Assembly: GCF_029846235.1 (NCBI RefSeq)
Contig: NZ_JARVWP010000008.1
Span: 310,001-374,000, forward strand
Direction of reading: 5' to 3'
Length of the DNA: 64,000 bases
Origin: Bradyrhizobium sp. CER78
GTDB lineage: Bacteria; Pseudomonadota; Alphaproteobacteria; Rhizobiales; Xanthobacteraceae
The translations under genes and the position numbers were made by a program. This document shows, in pieces, positions 42,194 through 50,621 of the stretch. Position 1 is the stretch's first letter. Every line of letters begins with the position of its first letter. The notes under the pieces were generated by a model. The model saw only the letters and a list, made by a program, of their open reading frames with translations, made no database searches and was not told where the DNA came from.

Positions 42194-43930
42194 TCAACGC
42201 GGCAACAGATTGGTCTTGGCGAGATCGACCACCTCGTCGCCGCGGCCGCTCATCACGGCGCGCAGCACCCACAGGCTGAAGCCCTTCACCTGTTCCAGCG
42301 TAATGGTCGGCGGCATCGACAATTCCTGCGTCGCGGTCACGACATCGAGCACGGCCGGGCCGTCATGCGCGAGCACGTCGCGGATCGCACCTTCGAGCTC
42401 GCCGGGATCCTCCACCCTGACGCCGTGAATGCCCATGGCGCGGGCCATCGCTGCAAAATCCGGATTCTTTAGATCGACCCCGGTCTCGATGAAGCCGGCG
42501 GCCTTCATCTCCAGCGCGACGAAGCCGAGCACGCTGTTGTTGAAGATCACGACCTTCACCGGTAGCCTGGCCTGAGTCAGCGTGATCAGATCCCCCATCA
42601 GCATCGCGAAGCCGCCGTCGCCGGACATCGACACCACCTGCCGTCCCGGCTGCGCCGCCTGCGCGCCGATCGCATGCGCCATCGCATTGGCCATCGAGCC
42701 ATGGACCCAGGAGCCGATCAGCCGGCGGCGGCCGTTCATCTTCAGATAACGCGCGGCCCAGATCGTCGGTGTGCCGACATCGGCGGTGAACACCGCGTCC
42801 TCGGTGGCCTGCTCGCTGAGCAGCCGCGCCAGATATTGCGGATGGATCGGCTTCTGGCCCGGCTTGCCGCGGGCCAGATCGTCGAGCCCGGCGCGGGCGT
42901 CCTTGTAATGCGCGAGGCTGGCGTCGAGAAACTTGCGATCGGTCTTCGGGTTGAGCTTCGGCAACAGCGCGGCGATGGTCTCGCCGACATCGCCGACGAT
43001 GCCGAGATCAAGCTTGCAGCGGCGGCCGAGATTTTCCGGGCGGAGATCGACCTGGGCGATGCTGATGCCGCTCGGGAAGAACTGCTTGTAGGGGAAGTCG
43101 GTGCCCAGCATCAGCAGCACATCGCAGCCGTGCATCGCGGCATAGCCGGAGGAGAAGCCGATGAAGCCGGTCATGCCGACGTCGTAGGGATTGTCGTATT
43201 CGACATATTCCTTGCCGCCGAGCGCGTGCACGATCGGGCTCTTCAGCGTCTCGGCGAGCTTGAGCAGGCCGTCATGCGCGCCGGCGCAGCCACGGCCGCA
43301 GAACAGCGTGACGCGCTTCGCGCCATTGAGCAGCCCGGCCAGCGCGTTCAATTCGGCATCGGCCGGACGCACCACCGGCATCGGCGGCAGCAGGCCCGCA
43401 TTCGGTGCGATGTCGCGCTTCGGCGCCGGCCGCATCGCGACGTCGCCCGGCAGCACCAGGACGGCAACGCCGCGCTTGCCGATCGCGGCGCGGATCGCGT
43501 TCTCCAGCATGTAGGGCAGCTGCGCCGGATCCGACACCAGCTCGCAATAATGGCTGCATTCGCGGAACAGGTCCTGCGGATGGGTCTCCTGGAAATAGCC
43601 GCCGCCGATCTCGGCGGATGGAATCTGGGCCGCGATCGCCAGCACCGGCGTGCGGCTGCGATGCGCGTCGAACAGGCCATTGATGAGGTGCAGATTGCCC
43701 GGGCCGCAGGAGCCCGCGCACACTGCGAGATCGCCGGTGATCTGGGATTCGGCGGCGGCGGCGAACGCCGCCACCTCCTCATGGCGCACATGCAGCCAGT
43801 CGATCGTGCCGCGCTTGCGCAGGGCCTCGGTCAAGCCGTTGAGGCTGTCGCCGACCACACCGTAGATGCGCTTCACGCCGGCCTGGGCAAGGGTTTCGGC
43901 GATGAGGTCGGCGATGTTGTCGATCCGCAT
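42194..43930 (-). CDS. poxB: Pyruvate:ubiquinone oxidoreductase (pyruvate dehydrogenase, quinone-dependent) PoxB
   Basis: 578 residues from the ATG at 43930. Close, almost block by block, to E. coli PoxB as I recall it: GVKRIYGVVGDSLNGL, RHEEVAAFAAAAE, CAGSCGPGNLHLINGLFDAHRS, GGGYFQETHPQDLFRECSHYCELV, VEYDNPYDVGMTGFIGFSSG, GDGGFAMLMGDLITLTQ with the ThDP motif GDG...NN (VVIFNNSVLGFV), and the C-terminal KGFSLWVLRAVMSGRGDEVVDLAKTN that activates and binds lipid. It decarboxylates pyruvate to acetate and CO2 with FAD and ThDP, passing electrons to ubiquinone at the membrane. Single gene, downstream of a hydrolase gene on the same strand. Confidence 0.94.
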   Translation of the reverse strand: MRIDNIADLIAETLAQAGVKRIYGVVGDSLNGLTEALRKRGTIDWLHVRHEEVAAFAAAAESQITGDLAVCAGSCGPGNLHLINGLFDAHRSRTPVLAIAAQIPSAEIGGGYFQETHPQDLFRECSHYCELVSDPAQLPYMLENAIRAAIGKRGVAVLVLPGDVAMRPAPKRDIAPNAGLLPPMPVVRPADAELNALAGLLNGAKRVTLFCGRGCAGAHDGLLKLAETLKSPIVHALGGKEYVEYDNPYDVGMTGFIGFSSGYAAMHGCDVLLMLGTDFPYKQFFPSGISIAQVDLRPENLGRRCKLDLGIVGDVGETIAALLPKLNPKTDRKFLDASLAHYKDARAGLDDLARGKPGQKPIHPQYLARLLSEQATEDAVFTADVGTPTIWAARYLKMNGRRRLIGSWVHGSMANAMAHAIGAQAAQPGRQVVSMSGDGGFAMLMGDLITLTQARLPVKVVIFNNSVLGFVALEMKAAGFIETGVDLKNPDFAAMARAMGIHGVRVEDPGELEGAIRDVLAHDGPAVLDVVTATQELSMPPTITLEQVKGFSLWVLRAVMSGRGDEVVDLAKTNLLPR

Positions 43931-44013
43931 GAGAGACGTCCTTTGGGTGAGATCTGAAGAACCGCACCGCCGCATGATGTTCGGCACGATGGACCCGCGC
44001 AAGCCTTGGCCGA

Positions 44014-45003
44014 TCACAGATTCGCGGGGGCGTTCTTGCCCTTTGTTGCTATCGATAGAACCAACTTGCAGACCATCGCCTCGATCTCGGACACCACGAG
44101 ATCGGACGCGGCGTACTGCACCATGTGGCCGACGCCGGGCAGCACGATGAGCTTTGCCTGTGGCACTGTGGCTGCGAGCAGCCGCGAATGGATGCCGGTC
44201 GTGACCGTCTTGTCGACGTCGCCCGAAATGATTGACAGTGGCGCCCTGATCTCCGCATAGCGCGGCGCCTGCTCGACCACGGCGGCCTTCAGCGAGACGA
44301 GGTCGCGCGCGTTGGCGATGAACTCGCGCGGGCGCAGCAGGAGCAAGGTCGCGCTGTCACGGACGAAATCGTCAGGCATCGGCTGCGGCGCGAATACACC
44401 GCTCGCGCCCGAATTGGCCACAAGATAGCCGAGCGGCAGCGTGATCGTATGCGCAAGCAACGGCCCGATCAGCGGCGTCGAGATCACGTCGTTGTAGCGG
44501 CCGGCGCCGCCTCGCCAGGGATAGGCGACCGGGGCGAGCAGGACGAGGCCCGCAACGCGCTCCGGGTGATCGAGCGCAATGCGCAGTGCGAGCGCGCCGG
44601 CCCAGGAATGCGCCACCACGATCGCGCGGTCGACGCCGATCCTGGTCAGCGCCTCCACGATCATCCGGCCCTGGACCTCAGGCGTCGAATCCGCGACGTG
44701 CTCGCGCGGGCTCCAGCCATGCCCCGGCCGGTCGATCAGGATCACCCGGCGCGTCCTGGCGATGCGCTCGCCGAGCGGCTGCATCGCGCGGAGATTGGAG
44801 CTTGCGCCGTGCAGCATCACGACCGGCGGCCCCGCGGCATCGCGCGGGCCGAGCTCGACCACATGCAGCCGCGCGCCGGCCACGTCGACCATGCGGCCCT
44901 GTGGCGGAAAGGCGCGCTGGATCAGCGCCACGCCGATTTGCGTTGCCAGGGCCAGCACCAGGGCCAGTCCGGCGGCCGCCAGCACGATGATCGCGGTCAA
45001 CAT
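44014..45003 (-). CDS. Alpha/beta-fold hydrolase with N-terminal membrane anchor
   Basis: 329 residues from the ATG at 45003. A membrane helix (about 2-25, LTAIIVLAAAGLALVLALATQIGVAL) leads into the hydrolase: MLHGASSNLRA (oxyanion), DRPGHGWSP, nucleophile elbow VVAHSWAGALAL (His-Ser-Trp-Ala-Gly), acid Asp in SGDVDKTV, and catalytic His in LPGVGHMVQ. The triad is complete. Substrate unknown; such proteins are esterases or lactonases of the periplasm-facing membrane. Short direct repeats (TTGGGTACCTGAAG / TTGGGTATCTGAAG, 45024-45053) lie just upstream. It is followed by poxB 83 bp away on the same strand, so the two may be co-transcribed. Confidence 0.88.
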   Translation of the reverse strand: MLTAIIVLAAAGLALVLALATQIGVALIQRAFPPQGRMVDVAGARLHVVELGPRDAAGPPVVMLHGASSNLRAMQPLGERIARTRRVILIDRPGHGWSPREHVADSTPEVQGRMIVEALTRIGVDRAIVVAHSWAGALALRIALDHPERVAGLVLLAPVAYPWRGGAGRYNDVISTPLIGPLLAHTITLPLGYLVANSGASGVFAPQPMPDDFVRDSATLLLLRPREFIANARDLVSLKAAVVEQAPRYAEIRAPLSIISGDVDKTVTTGIHSRLLAATVPQAKLIVLPGVGHMVQYAASDLVVSEIEAMVCKLVLSIATKGKNAPANL

Positions 45004-45393
45004 CGAGAGGGTCCGGGATGTGTTGGGTACCTGAAGGGAGTTGGGTATCTGAAGCGTGCTGGCCACCCCGAAACTACGGAGTAGCCGAAATCAGGTTTTG
45101 CCCAGTGCCGGATTTGAACCCTGCCCGGGCCCGCTCTGGTTCGGAAAGCCAATGTCGATTTTCCGGGCTCCGGCCGGGGCACAGAGTTGTCCACAATGCG
45201 CCCAGCCTGTGGATAGCGGGTTCATACCTGCGTCATTAGTAATTTCATAGATTGAAGGTGGCAATTTCGCCATCAGACGCGAGGCTTCATCGAAACCGGG
45301 ACGCTACCTGGGTGCTTCTAGGGCTTATACACTGAATCCACAGGAACCCGCGTCCGCACGACGAGTTCAACGGGAAGTAATCGGAGGAGTACC
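45004..45393. other. Spacer with a cluster of DnaA-box-like sequences
   Basis: 390-bp divergent spacer. Four 9-mers resemble the DnaA box TTATCCACA: TTGTCCACA at 45187-45195, CTATCCACA on the minus strand at 45208-45216, TTATACACT at 45325-45333 and GAATCCACA at 45334-45342. Between them is an AT-rich segment (45224-45262). This is either a DnaA-controlled promoter for the small gene at 45394 or a part of a replication origin; the genes around it do not settle which. A T-loop-like GGTTCAAATCC on the minus strand (45109-45119) does not fold as a tRNA. Confidence 0.5.
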
Positions 45394-45570
45394 ATGATTT
45401 CCGACCCTAGCGATGCGGCCATCGACCAGATCGTGGCGAGTTGCAATGGCGACCTGCGCGGCGCCCTGAAGGCGTTGTTGCTCGTGAATGAGCACCTGGA
45501 GGCGGAGCTTCAGCAATTCTACGCTGCCGTAGCCCAGGACAACGCGTCCCGCGGCAAGTTCCTGCACTAG
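45394..45570 (+). CDS. Small conserved protein, 58 residues, function unknown
   Basis: 58-residue frame, ATG at 45394 with CGGAGGAGT five to ten nt upstream, an excellent ribosome-binding site. Sequence begins MISDPSDAAIDQIVASCNGD and ends NASRGKFLH, with a helical middle (LRGALKALLLVNEHLEAELQQFYAAVA). I recall similar small ORFs in bradyrhizobia, so I take it as real. One Cys, mild acidity, no signal peptide. It may be a small helical regulator or adaptor. It sits directly after the DnaA-box-like cluster. A frame on the opposite strand over it is a shadow. Confidence 0.7.
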   Translation: MISDPSDAAIDQIVASCNGDLRGALKALLLVNEHLEAELQQFYAAVAQDNASRGKFLH

Positions 45571-45666
45571 TCTCCTGCGCCGGACCGTATCGCGAGCAAG
45601 CATCGAGCTCGCGCTGACGTGCCCATTCGCGTCCATCGGACCGCGATCGCGATCAATCGTAGGCAA

Positions 45667-46323
45667 TCAGATGTCGCGGCCTTCGACCTTCTCGGTCAGC
45701 TGCTTGACGATCTGCGGCACCTTCTCGAGGTAAGGGTCGACAGCCAGTGCCTTGCGGAAGGCGTCCAGCGCGCGCTTGTCGTCGCCCATGTCCTGCATGA
45801 TCATGCCGACACCCGCCAGCGCGCCGAAATGGCGGGGCTCACGGGTCAGCACCTGTTGCAGATCTCCCAACGAACGGACGTAGTCGTTCTTCAGGTAATA
45901 GATCGTCGCGCGCCGGTTCCAGGCCTCGACATAGTCGGGCCGCAGCTTGATCACGGCATCCAGCAGTTTCAGCGCGACATCGACATTCTGCGCGTCGAGC
46001 GCGGCCTTGGCGCGCACCATCAGCAGCGCGGCGGTATCGCTCGGGGTTTGCAGCCACAGCGCCCAGATCCGCGCCTCGACGTGGCGGGCGCTGTCCTCAT
46101 CGGGCGCGGCCTTCAGCGCGCCGAACAGGAAATCCAGCCCGCGGGTGCGGTCGGCCGGAACCTTCGGCAGTTTGGTCGGCGCTTCCGGCAGTTTCTTCTG
46201 GGCCTTCGGCGGCGGGATCACCCGCGGATCGTCCTGCGCGACGGCTGCAACGGGCATGGCCAGAAGCGCGGCGATCAGGATCGCCAGCCGGCGGTTGGTC
46301 GGGCCAAAGAAGTTTAATCCCAT
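45667..46323 (-). CDS. Secreted tetratricopeptide-repeat protein
   Basis: 218 residues with signal peptide (MGLNFFGPTNRRLAILIAALLAMPVAAVAQ) and a Pro/Lys linker (PPPKAQKKLPEAPTKLPKVP). About 60-205 is built of TPR-like helices: LDFLFGALKAAPDEDSARHVEARIWALWLQ, AKAALDAQNVDVALKLLDAVIKLRPDYVEAWNRRATIYYLKNDYVRSLGDLQQVLTREPRHFGALAGVGMIMQDMGDDKRALDAFRKALAVDP. A periplasmic scaffold or peptide-binding protein. It is downstream of rpmJ on the same strand but separated by a terminator. The partner is not identified here. Confidence 0.88.
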   Translation of the reverse strand: MGLNFFGPTNRRLAILIAALLAMPVAAVAQDDPRVIPPPKAQKKLPEAPTKLPKVPADRTRGLDFLFGALKAAPDEDSARHVEARIWALWLQTPSDTAALLMVRAKAALDAQNVDVALKLLDAVIKLRPDYVEAWNRRATIYYLKNDYVRSLGDLQQVLTREPRHFGALAGVGMIMQDMGDDKRALDAFRKALAVDPYLEKVPQIVKQLTEKVEGRDI

Positions 46324-46339
46324 CGCCGAAGTCTAGACG

Positions 46340-46368
46340 CACAAAGCCGCACTGCAAAGCAGCGCGGC
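46340..46368 (-). terminator. Intrinsic terminator between rpmJ and the TPR gene
   Basis: On the minus strand: GCCGCGCTG, loop CTTTG, CAGTGCGGC, TTTGTG. The stem is 9 bp with one G-T wobble. It would stop rpmJ transcripts 60 bp after their stop codon. Confidence 0.65.
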
Positions 46369-46428
46369 CTCAAAGACCTGTGAAGGATTGCAAGCAGCCG
46401 GTGATCCCAGCGGGATCGACTGCTCGGA

Positions 46429-46554
46429 TCAACCCTGGCGCGCCTTGAAGCGGCGCTGGACCTTGTTGATCACGTAGACGCGGCCCTTGCGGCGGACCAG
46501 ACGGTTGTTGCGATGGCGGCCGCGCAGCGACTTCAGCGAGTTACGGACCTTCAT
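46429..46554 (-). CDS. rpmJ: 50S ribosomal protein L36
   Basis: 41-residue bL36: MKVRNSLKSLRGRHRNNRL with RRKGRVYVINKVQRRFKARQG. This is the form without zinc-binding cysteines, as common in alphaproteobacteria. It binds 23S rRNA at a late stage of large-subunit assembly. ATG at 46554 with AGGATTGTCCC upstream on the coding strand. It stands alone, not next to rpmB or the str/spc operons, which is the normal position for this paralogue. Confidence 0.96.
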   Translation of the reverse strand: MKVRNSLKSLRGRHRNNRLVRRKGRVYVINKVQRRFKARQG

Positions 46555-47047
46555 GGGACAATCCTGTTACTTCGAAAGGCCCGTGTTGGAGGCCGTACCT
46601 GATCAATGCCAATGCTTGGGGCAAGCCAATATCCGGGCAAGCCAATCGTTGGCCAAATGGGATTTATCCCGACAAGCGGCCAGACCGCGCGGGACGGCCG
46701 CGTTCTAAGCCATCGGACCGTTAAATGTCAACGGAGATGGGCCGATTTTCGGCCATATCCCGGCCTGGATCCTACGTCGGCCGCACGCCCATGCCATTGA
46801 GATCGCTTCGGAAACGGCGGCCGCAACGATTGTCGCGCCGTGGCCCGTGCCGCCGGCATTCCCCGACGGCTGCCGCAAGAGCGGCGAATCGTGCTTGCGG
46901 GCCGAGCCCGAACCGATCCTTACGGACTTTCCCGGCCGAACCGGGATCAGTCAGCAATCGCACGCTCATCCGCCAGACCGCTTGCGAAAATCGTTATATC
47001 ATATAATTATTTTCCATCACTAACAAACACGCCGCCGGGGAAGCCGA
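46555..47047. other. Gene-free region between rpmJ and an amidohydrolase gene
   Basis: About 490 bp. A short direct repeat (GGGCAAGCCAAT) occurs twice at 46619-46650. Just upstream of the amidohydrolase gene an A/T-rich segment carries TTATATCATATAA (46994-47006), an exact inverted repeat around a central C, inside a region that could hold the -10 of its promoter; this may be the operator of a local repressor. I see no small ORF or RNA gene that can be supported. Confidence 0.45.
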
Positions 47048-47932
47048 ATGCCCAAGCTCAAACTGCCTGACATCGAGAAAGTCGTCGCGATCGACATCCA
47101 CACCCATGCCGAGGAGCCGTGCGGCATGCATGGCGACGACGGCTATGACGATTTCCAGGCGCAGATGGCCGACTATTTCAAGTCGCCGCACAAGCATCCG
47201 CCGACCGTGCCGGAGACCGCCGCCTACTACCGGTCGAAGAACATCGCCGCCGTGATCTTTCCGGTCGATGCCGAACGCGAGACCGGCTTCCGCCGCTATA
47301 ACAATCTCGAAATGCTCGAGGTCGCATCCGATCATCTCGATGTGCTGATCCCGTTCGTCTCGATCGATCCGCACAAGGGCAAGCTCGGCGTCCGCGAGGC
47401 GAAGCGGCTGATCGAGGACTACGGCGTCCGCGGCTTCAAATTCCACCCGACCATGCAGGGCTTCTACGCCAACGACCGCATGGCCTATCCGCTCTATGAG
47501 GCGATCAATGACGGCGGCGCGATCGCGCTGTTTCATACCGGCCAGACCGGCGTCGGCTCCGGCATGCCGGGCGGCATGGGGATGCGGCTGAAATATTCCA
47601 ACCCGATGTACATGGACGACGTCGCGGCTGACTTCCCCGACCTCAAGATCATCCTCGCGCATCCCTCCTTCCCCTGGCAGGAAGAGGCGCTGTCGGTCGC
47701 GACCCACAAGCCGAACGTCTATATCGACCTCTCCGGCTGGTCGCCGAAATATTTCCCGCCGATCCTGGTGCGCTACATCAACTCGATCCTGCAGGACAAG
47801 ATGCTGTTCGGCTCCGACTGGCCTGTGATCACGCCGGACCGCTGGCTCGCCGATTTCGCCAAGCTCGACATTCGCGAGGAGATCCGACCCAAGGTGCTGA
47901 AGGCCAACGCGCGGAAGATTTTGGGCATCTGA
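47048..47932 (+). CDS. Amidohydrolase family (ACMSD/gamma-resorcylate decarboxylase-like)
   Basis: 294-residue TIM-barrel metal enzyme. Metal ligands: His18 and His20 (IDIHTH), His163 (ALFHTGQTG), His205 (ILAHPSFPWQ) and Asp257 (FGSDWP). GVRGFKFHPTMQGFYAN and VYIDLSGWSP are standard for the amidohydrolase-2 group, which includes decarboxylases of aromatic acids. GGGGAAG is the ribosome-binding site, about 7 nt before the ATG. The palindrome TTATATCATATAA lies 42 bp upstream. The substrate is not visible; the DLH-like and haloacid-dehalogenase genes that follow suggest catabolism of aromatic or halogenated acids. Confidence 0.88.
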   Translation: MPKLKLPDIEKVVAIDIHTHAEEPCGMHGDDGYDDFQAQMADYFKSPHKHPPTVPETAAYYRSKNIAAVIFPVDAERETGFRRYNNLEMLEVASDHLDVLIPFVSIDPHKGKLGVREAKRLIEDYGVRGFKFHPTMQGFYANDRMAYPLYEAINDGGAIALFHTGQTGVGSGMPGGMGMRLKYSNPMYMDDVAADFPDLKIILAHPSFPWQEEALSVATHKPNVYIDLSGWSPKYFPPILVRYINSILQDKMLFGSDWPVITPDRWLADFAKLDIREEIRPKVLKANARKILGI

Positions 47933-47968
47933 GGGAGTATTGTCGGCGGCAAGCTTCGGGGGTGGTTC

Positions 47969-48811
47969 ATGACCAGCTTCACCGGACTTGCCGCATCCCT
48001 CGCCGTGCTTCTGATCGGAAGCGCAGGGCCGGACTATGCGGCTGGCGCGGGGCAGCCGCCCGCCTTCGTCGAATTCGAGACTCCGCTTGCAAACGCGCAA
48101 CCGCTGCAAGGCTATCTGCGATTGCCGGACGGACCAGGCCCCTCACCCGCGGTCGTGCTGCTGCATGGCTGCAGCGGGTTCTTCAAACAACTCGACGAGC
48201 GTTGGGGCAGGCTGTTGGCGGCCTGGGGTTATGTCACGCTCACGGTCGACCGATTCGGACCGCGCGGCATCACCAGCGCCTGCACGAGCGGGCCGCCGGC
48301 CGCGACCGTCCATGACGCCTATCGCGCGCTGAGTTTCCTGGCACGGCAATCGTCCGTCGACCCTGCCCGCGTCGCGGTGGTCGGGTTCTCGCAAGGCGCC
48401 GAGCTTGCGCTGTTCTCGGTGGAGCGCGGGGCGATCGAACGTAACGCGACTGAGAAATTCCGTGCCGCCGTGGCGTTCTACCCGCCTTGCCTCAGCATCA
48501 AGGGTGACATGACGGTGCCGACGCTGATCATGGTCGGCGAACTCGACGATTGGACGCCGGCCAGGGAATGCCGGAGCTTGGCCGAAGGCCGCGACGACTA
48601 CGGAATCTCGCGCCGGAAGGACACGGGGTATCCGATCAAACTCATCGTCTATCCCGGCGCCTATCATGATTTCGACGTGCCTGCTTTTGGCACGCCCCGG
48701 ACGCAGCTCGGTCATCACCTCGAATTCAACGCGGCGGCCCGCGACCAATCCGTCGACGCCTTGCGGAAATTCCTGTATTCGACGATCGGCGGGCAAGAGA
48801 GACCACAATGA
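47969..48811 (+). CDS. Dienelactone hydrolase family protein (intact triad)
   Basis: 280 residues. The first 25 residues (MTSFTGLAASLAVLLIGSAG...) are a signal peptide. The triad is complete: Ser141 in VVGFSQGAEL, Asp193/194 in VGELDDWTP, His233 in PGAYHDFD. HGCSGFFK is the oxyanion loop. Relatives cleave dienelactones and other small esters in aromatic breakdown. It overlaps the next gene by 4 bp (ATGA), so the dehalogenase is translated with it. Compare the paralogue at 123-953, where the Ser is Gly. Confidence 0.88.
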   Translation: MTSFTGLAASLAVLLIGSAGPDYAAGAGQPPAFVEFETPLANAQPLQGYLRLPDGPGPSPAVVLLHGCSGFFKQLDERWGRLLAAWGYVTLTVDRFGPRGITSACTSGPPAATVHDAYRALSFLARQSSVDPARVAVVGFSQGAELALFSVERGAIERNATEKFRAAVAFYPPCLSIKGDMTVPTLIMVGELDDWTPARECRSLAEGRDDYGISRRKDTGYPIKLIVYPGAYHDFDVPAFGTPRTQLGHHLEFNAAARDQSVDALRKFLYSTIGGQERPQ

Positions 48812-49551
48812 CAATCAACGCAATCGTCTTCGACGCCTATGGCACGCTCTACGACGTGCAGTCGGTGGCCGACGTCACCGAGGATGCATTCCCCGGCTAT
48901 GGCGACATCATCACGCAGATCTGGCGCATCAAGCAGCTCGAATATTCCTGGCTGCGCACGCTGATGCGGCGCTACCAGGATTTCGCCGTCGCAACCCGCG
49001 ATTCCCTCGCCTACACGCTGCGCTGCCTCGGCCTGCAATATGACGAAGCAATCTTTGGGCGCATCATCGACAAGTATCAGCATCTCGCGCTGTATCCGGA
49101 TGCCGTCGCCGCGCTCGAGGCGATGAAGGACAAGAAGCTCGCGATCCTCTCCAACGGCAGCCCTGAGATGCTGAACGCGCTGGTGCGCAATTCGGGGCTC
49201 GACCGGCTGCTCGATGCGACCATCAGCGTCGATGCCCACAAGATGTTCAAGCCGGCGCCGGAGGCCTACACGCTGATCGAAGAGGTGCTGAAGGTGCCGC
49301 CGGCGGAGGTCTTGTTCATCTCCTCCAATCCGTGGGACGCCTGCGGCGCCAAGGCGTTCGGACTCAATGTCGCCTGGATCGAGCGGGTGACGCCGGCAGC
49401 GATGGCGCTGGCTTGCGTCGAGAGCGAGACGATCGCCCCATTGACGATGTTCAAGGCGCTGCGTACCCAGATGGACGAGCTCGGCGTCGTGCCCGATCAC
49501 CGGATTCACGGCCTCTCCGAGCTTCCTGCCCTGGTGTCTGCCAGATCCTGA
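48808..49551 (+). CDS. Haloacid dehalogenase, type II (HAD superfamily)
   Basis: 247 residues. HAD motifs: I, VFDAYGTLYDVQSV (Asp9, DAYGTL); II, ILSNGSPEMLN; III, SVDAHKMFKPAPEAYTL; IV, FISSNPWDACGAKAFGLNVAWI. The DAYGTLYD start with SNGSPEML and the KPAPEAY segment is the 2-haloacid dehalogenase pattern: it hydrolyses L-2-haloalkanoates to the D-2-hydroxy acids. Its start overlaps the dienelactone-hydrolase stop by 4 bp. It follows an amidohydrolase and a DLH in one plus-strand run, which looks like a small catabolic operon. Confidence 0.9.
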   Translation: MTINAIVFDAYGTLYDVQSVADVTEDAFPGYGDIITQIWRIKQLEYSWLRTLMRRYQDFAVATRDSLAYTLRCLGLQYDEAIFGRIIDKYQHLALYPDAVAALEAMKDKKLAILSNGSPEMLNALVRNSGLDRLLDATISVDAHKMFKPAPEAYTLIEEVLKVPPAEVLFISSNPWDACGAKAFGLNVAWIERVTPAAMALACVESETIAPLTMFKALRTQMDELGVVPDHRIHGLSELPALVSARS

Positions 49552-49571
49552 CTAGCAAGGTCCTGAACTTC

Positions 49572-50039
49572 ATGAGCATCGAGTCCGTCCGCGCCTTCTT
49601 CGCCGAGAAGGCGCCCGAAATCACCGTGATCGAATCCACCACAAGCTCCGCGACCGTCGTGCTGGCGGCGGAGGCCTATGGCGTCGAGCCGGCGCGGATC
49701 GCCAAGACGCTGAGCCTGCGGGTCGGCGACCGCGTGGTGCTGATCGTCGCCGCCGGAACGTCGCGGATGGACAACAAGAAGGTGAAGGCAGCCTTCGGCG
49801 GCAAGCCGAAGATGCTCGGCCTCGACGAGGTCGCCGACATCACCGGCCATGAGGTCGGCGGCGTCTGCCCGTTCGGGCTGAAGACGCCGCTGCCGGTCTA
49901 TTGCGATGTCTCGCTGAAGGCATTCGACGTCGTGGTGCCGGCCGCCGGCTCGACCCACAGCGCGGTGCGCATCACGCCCCACAGGATGGCGGAGCTGACC
50001 GCGGCCGAGTGGGTCGATGTTTGCGAAGTCAGGGCCTAA
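49572..50039 (+). CDS. YbaK/EbsC family aminoacyl-tRNA deacylase-like protein
   Basis: 155 residues from the ATG at 49572. The YbaK fold is seen from VIESTTSSATVVLAAEAYGVEPARIAKTLSLRVGDRVVLIVAAGTSRMDNKKVKAAFGG to EVGGVCPFGLKTPLPVYCDVSLKAFDVVVPAAGSTHSAVRITPHRM. The central Lys in ARIAKTL and the GGVCPFG loop are family marks; such proteins hydrolyse mischarged aminoacyl-tRNA. It begins 20 bp after the dehalogenase stop on the same strand and can be in the same transcript. Whether it edits tRNA-Pro or another tRNA cannot be said. Confidence 0.9.
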   Translation: MSIESVRAFFAEKAPEITVIESTTSSATVVLAAEAYGVEPARIAKTLSLRVGDRVVLIVAAGTSRMDNKKVKAAFGGKPKMLGLDEVADITGHEVGGVCPFGLKTPLPVYCDVSLKAFDVVVPAAGSTHSAVRITPHRMAELTAAEWVDVCEVRA

Positions 50040-50095
50040 GGATTCTTGACGCGTCTTCTTGACGCGAACCGGTATCCACTTCGCTCGAAAACGCT

Positions 50096-50470
50096 CTAGT
50101 CCTCATCATCGCCGGGCGCCGGCCGCGGCGGCGCAACCGGCGCCGGCTGGATCTGCTGTGGTGCGCGTGGCCGTTGCTGCAACTGCGGGCGCTGCTGCGG
50201 CGCGCGCCCCTGGGTTTGCGGCTGCTGCGTGCTTGCATTGGACTCGAATACGGCACGACAGCCGCTGGAGAGTTGCGGCGTGTTCTGCCGCAGGCAGGCG
50301 ACGATCCGGTTGGTGTCGGGAATCTGATCGCCACAGAGCCGCCACACATCCGGTGTGCACGCCATCTGCTGTTCCCATGTTCCGCGATACTCCTGCGACA
50401 ACGCAGGCGTTGCGGCGGCGAGGCCGCCGATCGCGATCGCTACGCTCAGGACAATCCGCTGCGTCTTCAT
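50096..50470 (-). CDS. Secreted protein with one cysteine-rich repeat and a Gln/Pro tail
   Basis: 124 residues from the ATG at 50470 (MKTQRIVLSVAIAIGGLAAATPALSQ signal peptide). Then CTPDVWRLCGDQIPDTNRIVACLRQNTPQLSSGC has four cysteines in the pattern C-x7-C-x12-C-x11-C, like the cysteine-rich repeat found in Golgi-type (GLG1) and bacterial proteins. The tail is Gln/Pro/Arg-rich (about 70-120) and ends in DDED. Probably periplasmic; function unknown. It converges on ybaK, with a spacer of 56 bp. Confidence 0.78.
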   Translation of the reverse strand: MKTQRIVLSVAIAIGGLAAATPALSQEYRGTWEQQMACTPDVWRLCGDQIPDTNRIVACLRQNTPQLSSGCRAVFESNASTQQPQTQGRAPQQRPQLQQRPRAPQQIQPAPVAPPRPAPGDDED

Positions 50471-50621
50471 GCCCAGTGCCCTCGTTCGACATGATTGATC
50501 CGCGCACGCGCGAGTTCCGCGCGGCAATTTGCTTCAGGCTGGCAAATGAATGCGGCCAAGGATCGTTGCAAGGAACGACCTTGCAGACAACTAAATGTGA
50601 AGGCGAATGGACCTGAGTTCC

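Noticed and set aside
45060..45150. tRNA-like T-loop GGTTCAAATCC on the minus strand
   Set aside because: The T-stem pairs at only two of five positions, no acceptor or anticodon stem can be formed, and there is no CCA end. Not a tRNA; a remnant of an attachment site cannot be shown.
45367..45666. 99-codon minus-strand ORF
   Set aside because: It covers the 58-residue plus-strand gene, which has a strong GGAGGAGT site; the minus frame has no such signal and a non-protein-like composition.
50040..50095. Possible terminator or sRNA after ybaK (GAACCGGTATCCACTTCGCTC)
   Set aside because: No stable stem with a T-run; this short motif looks like a common intergenic sequence in related genomes and cannot be assigned.
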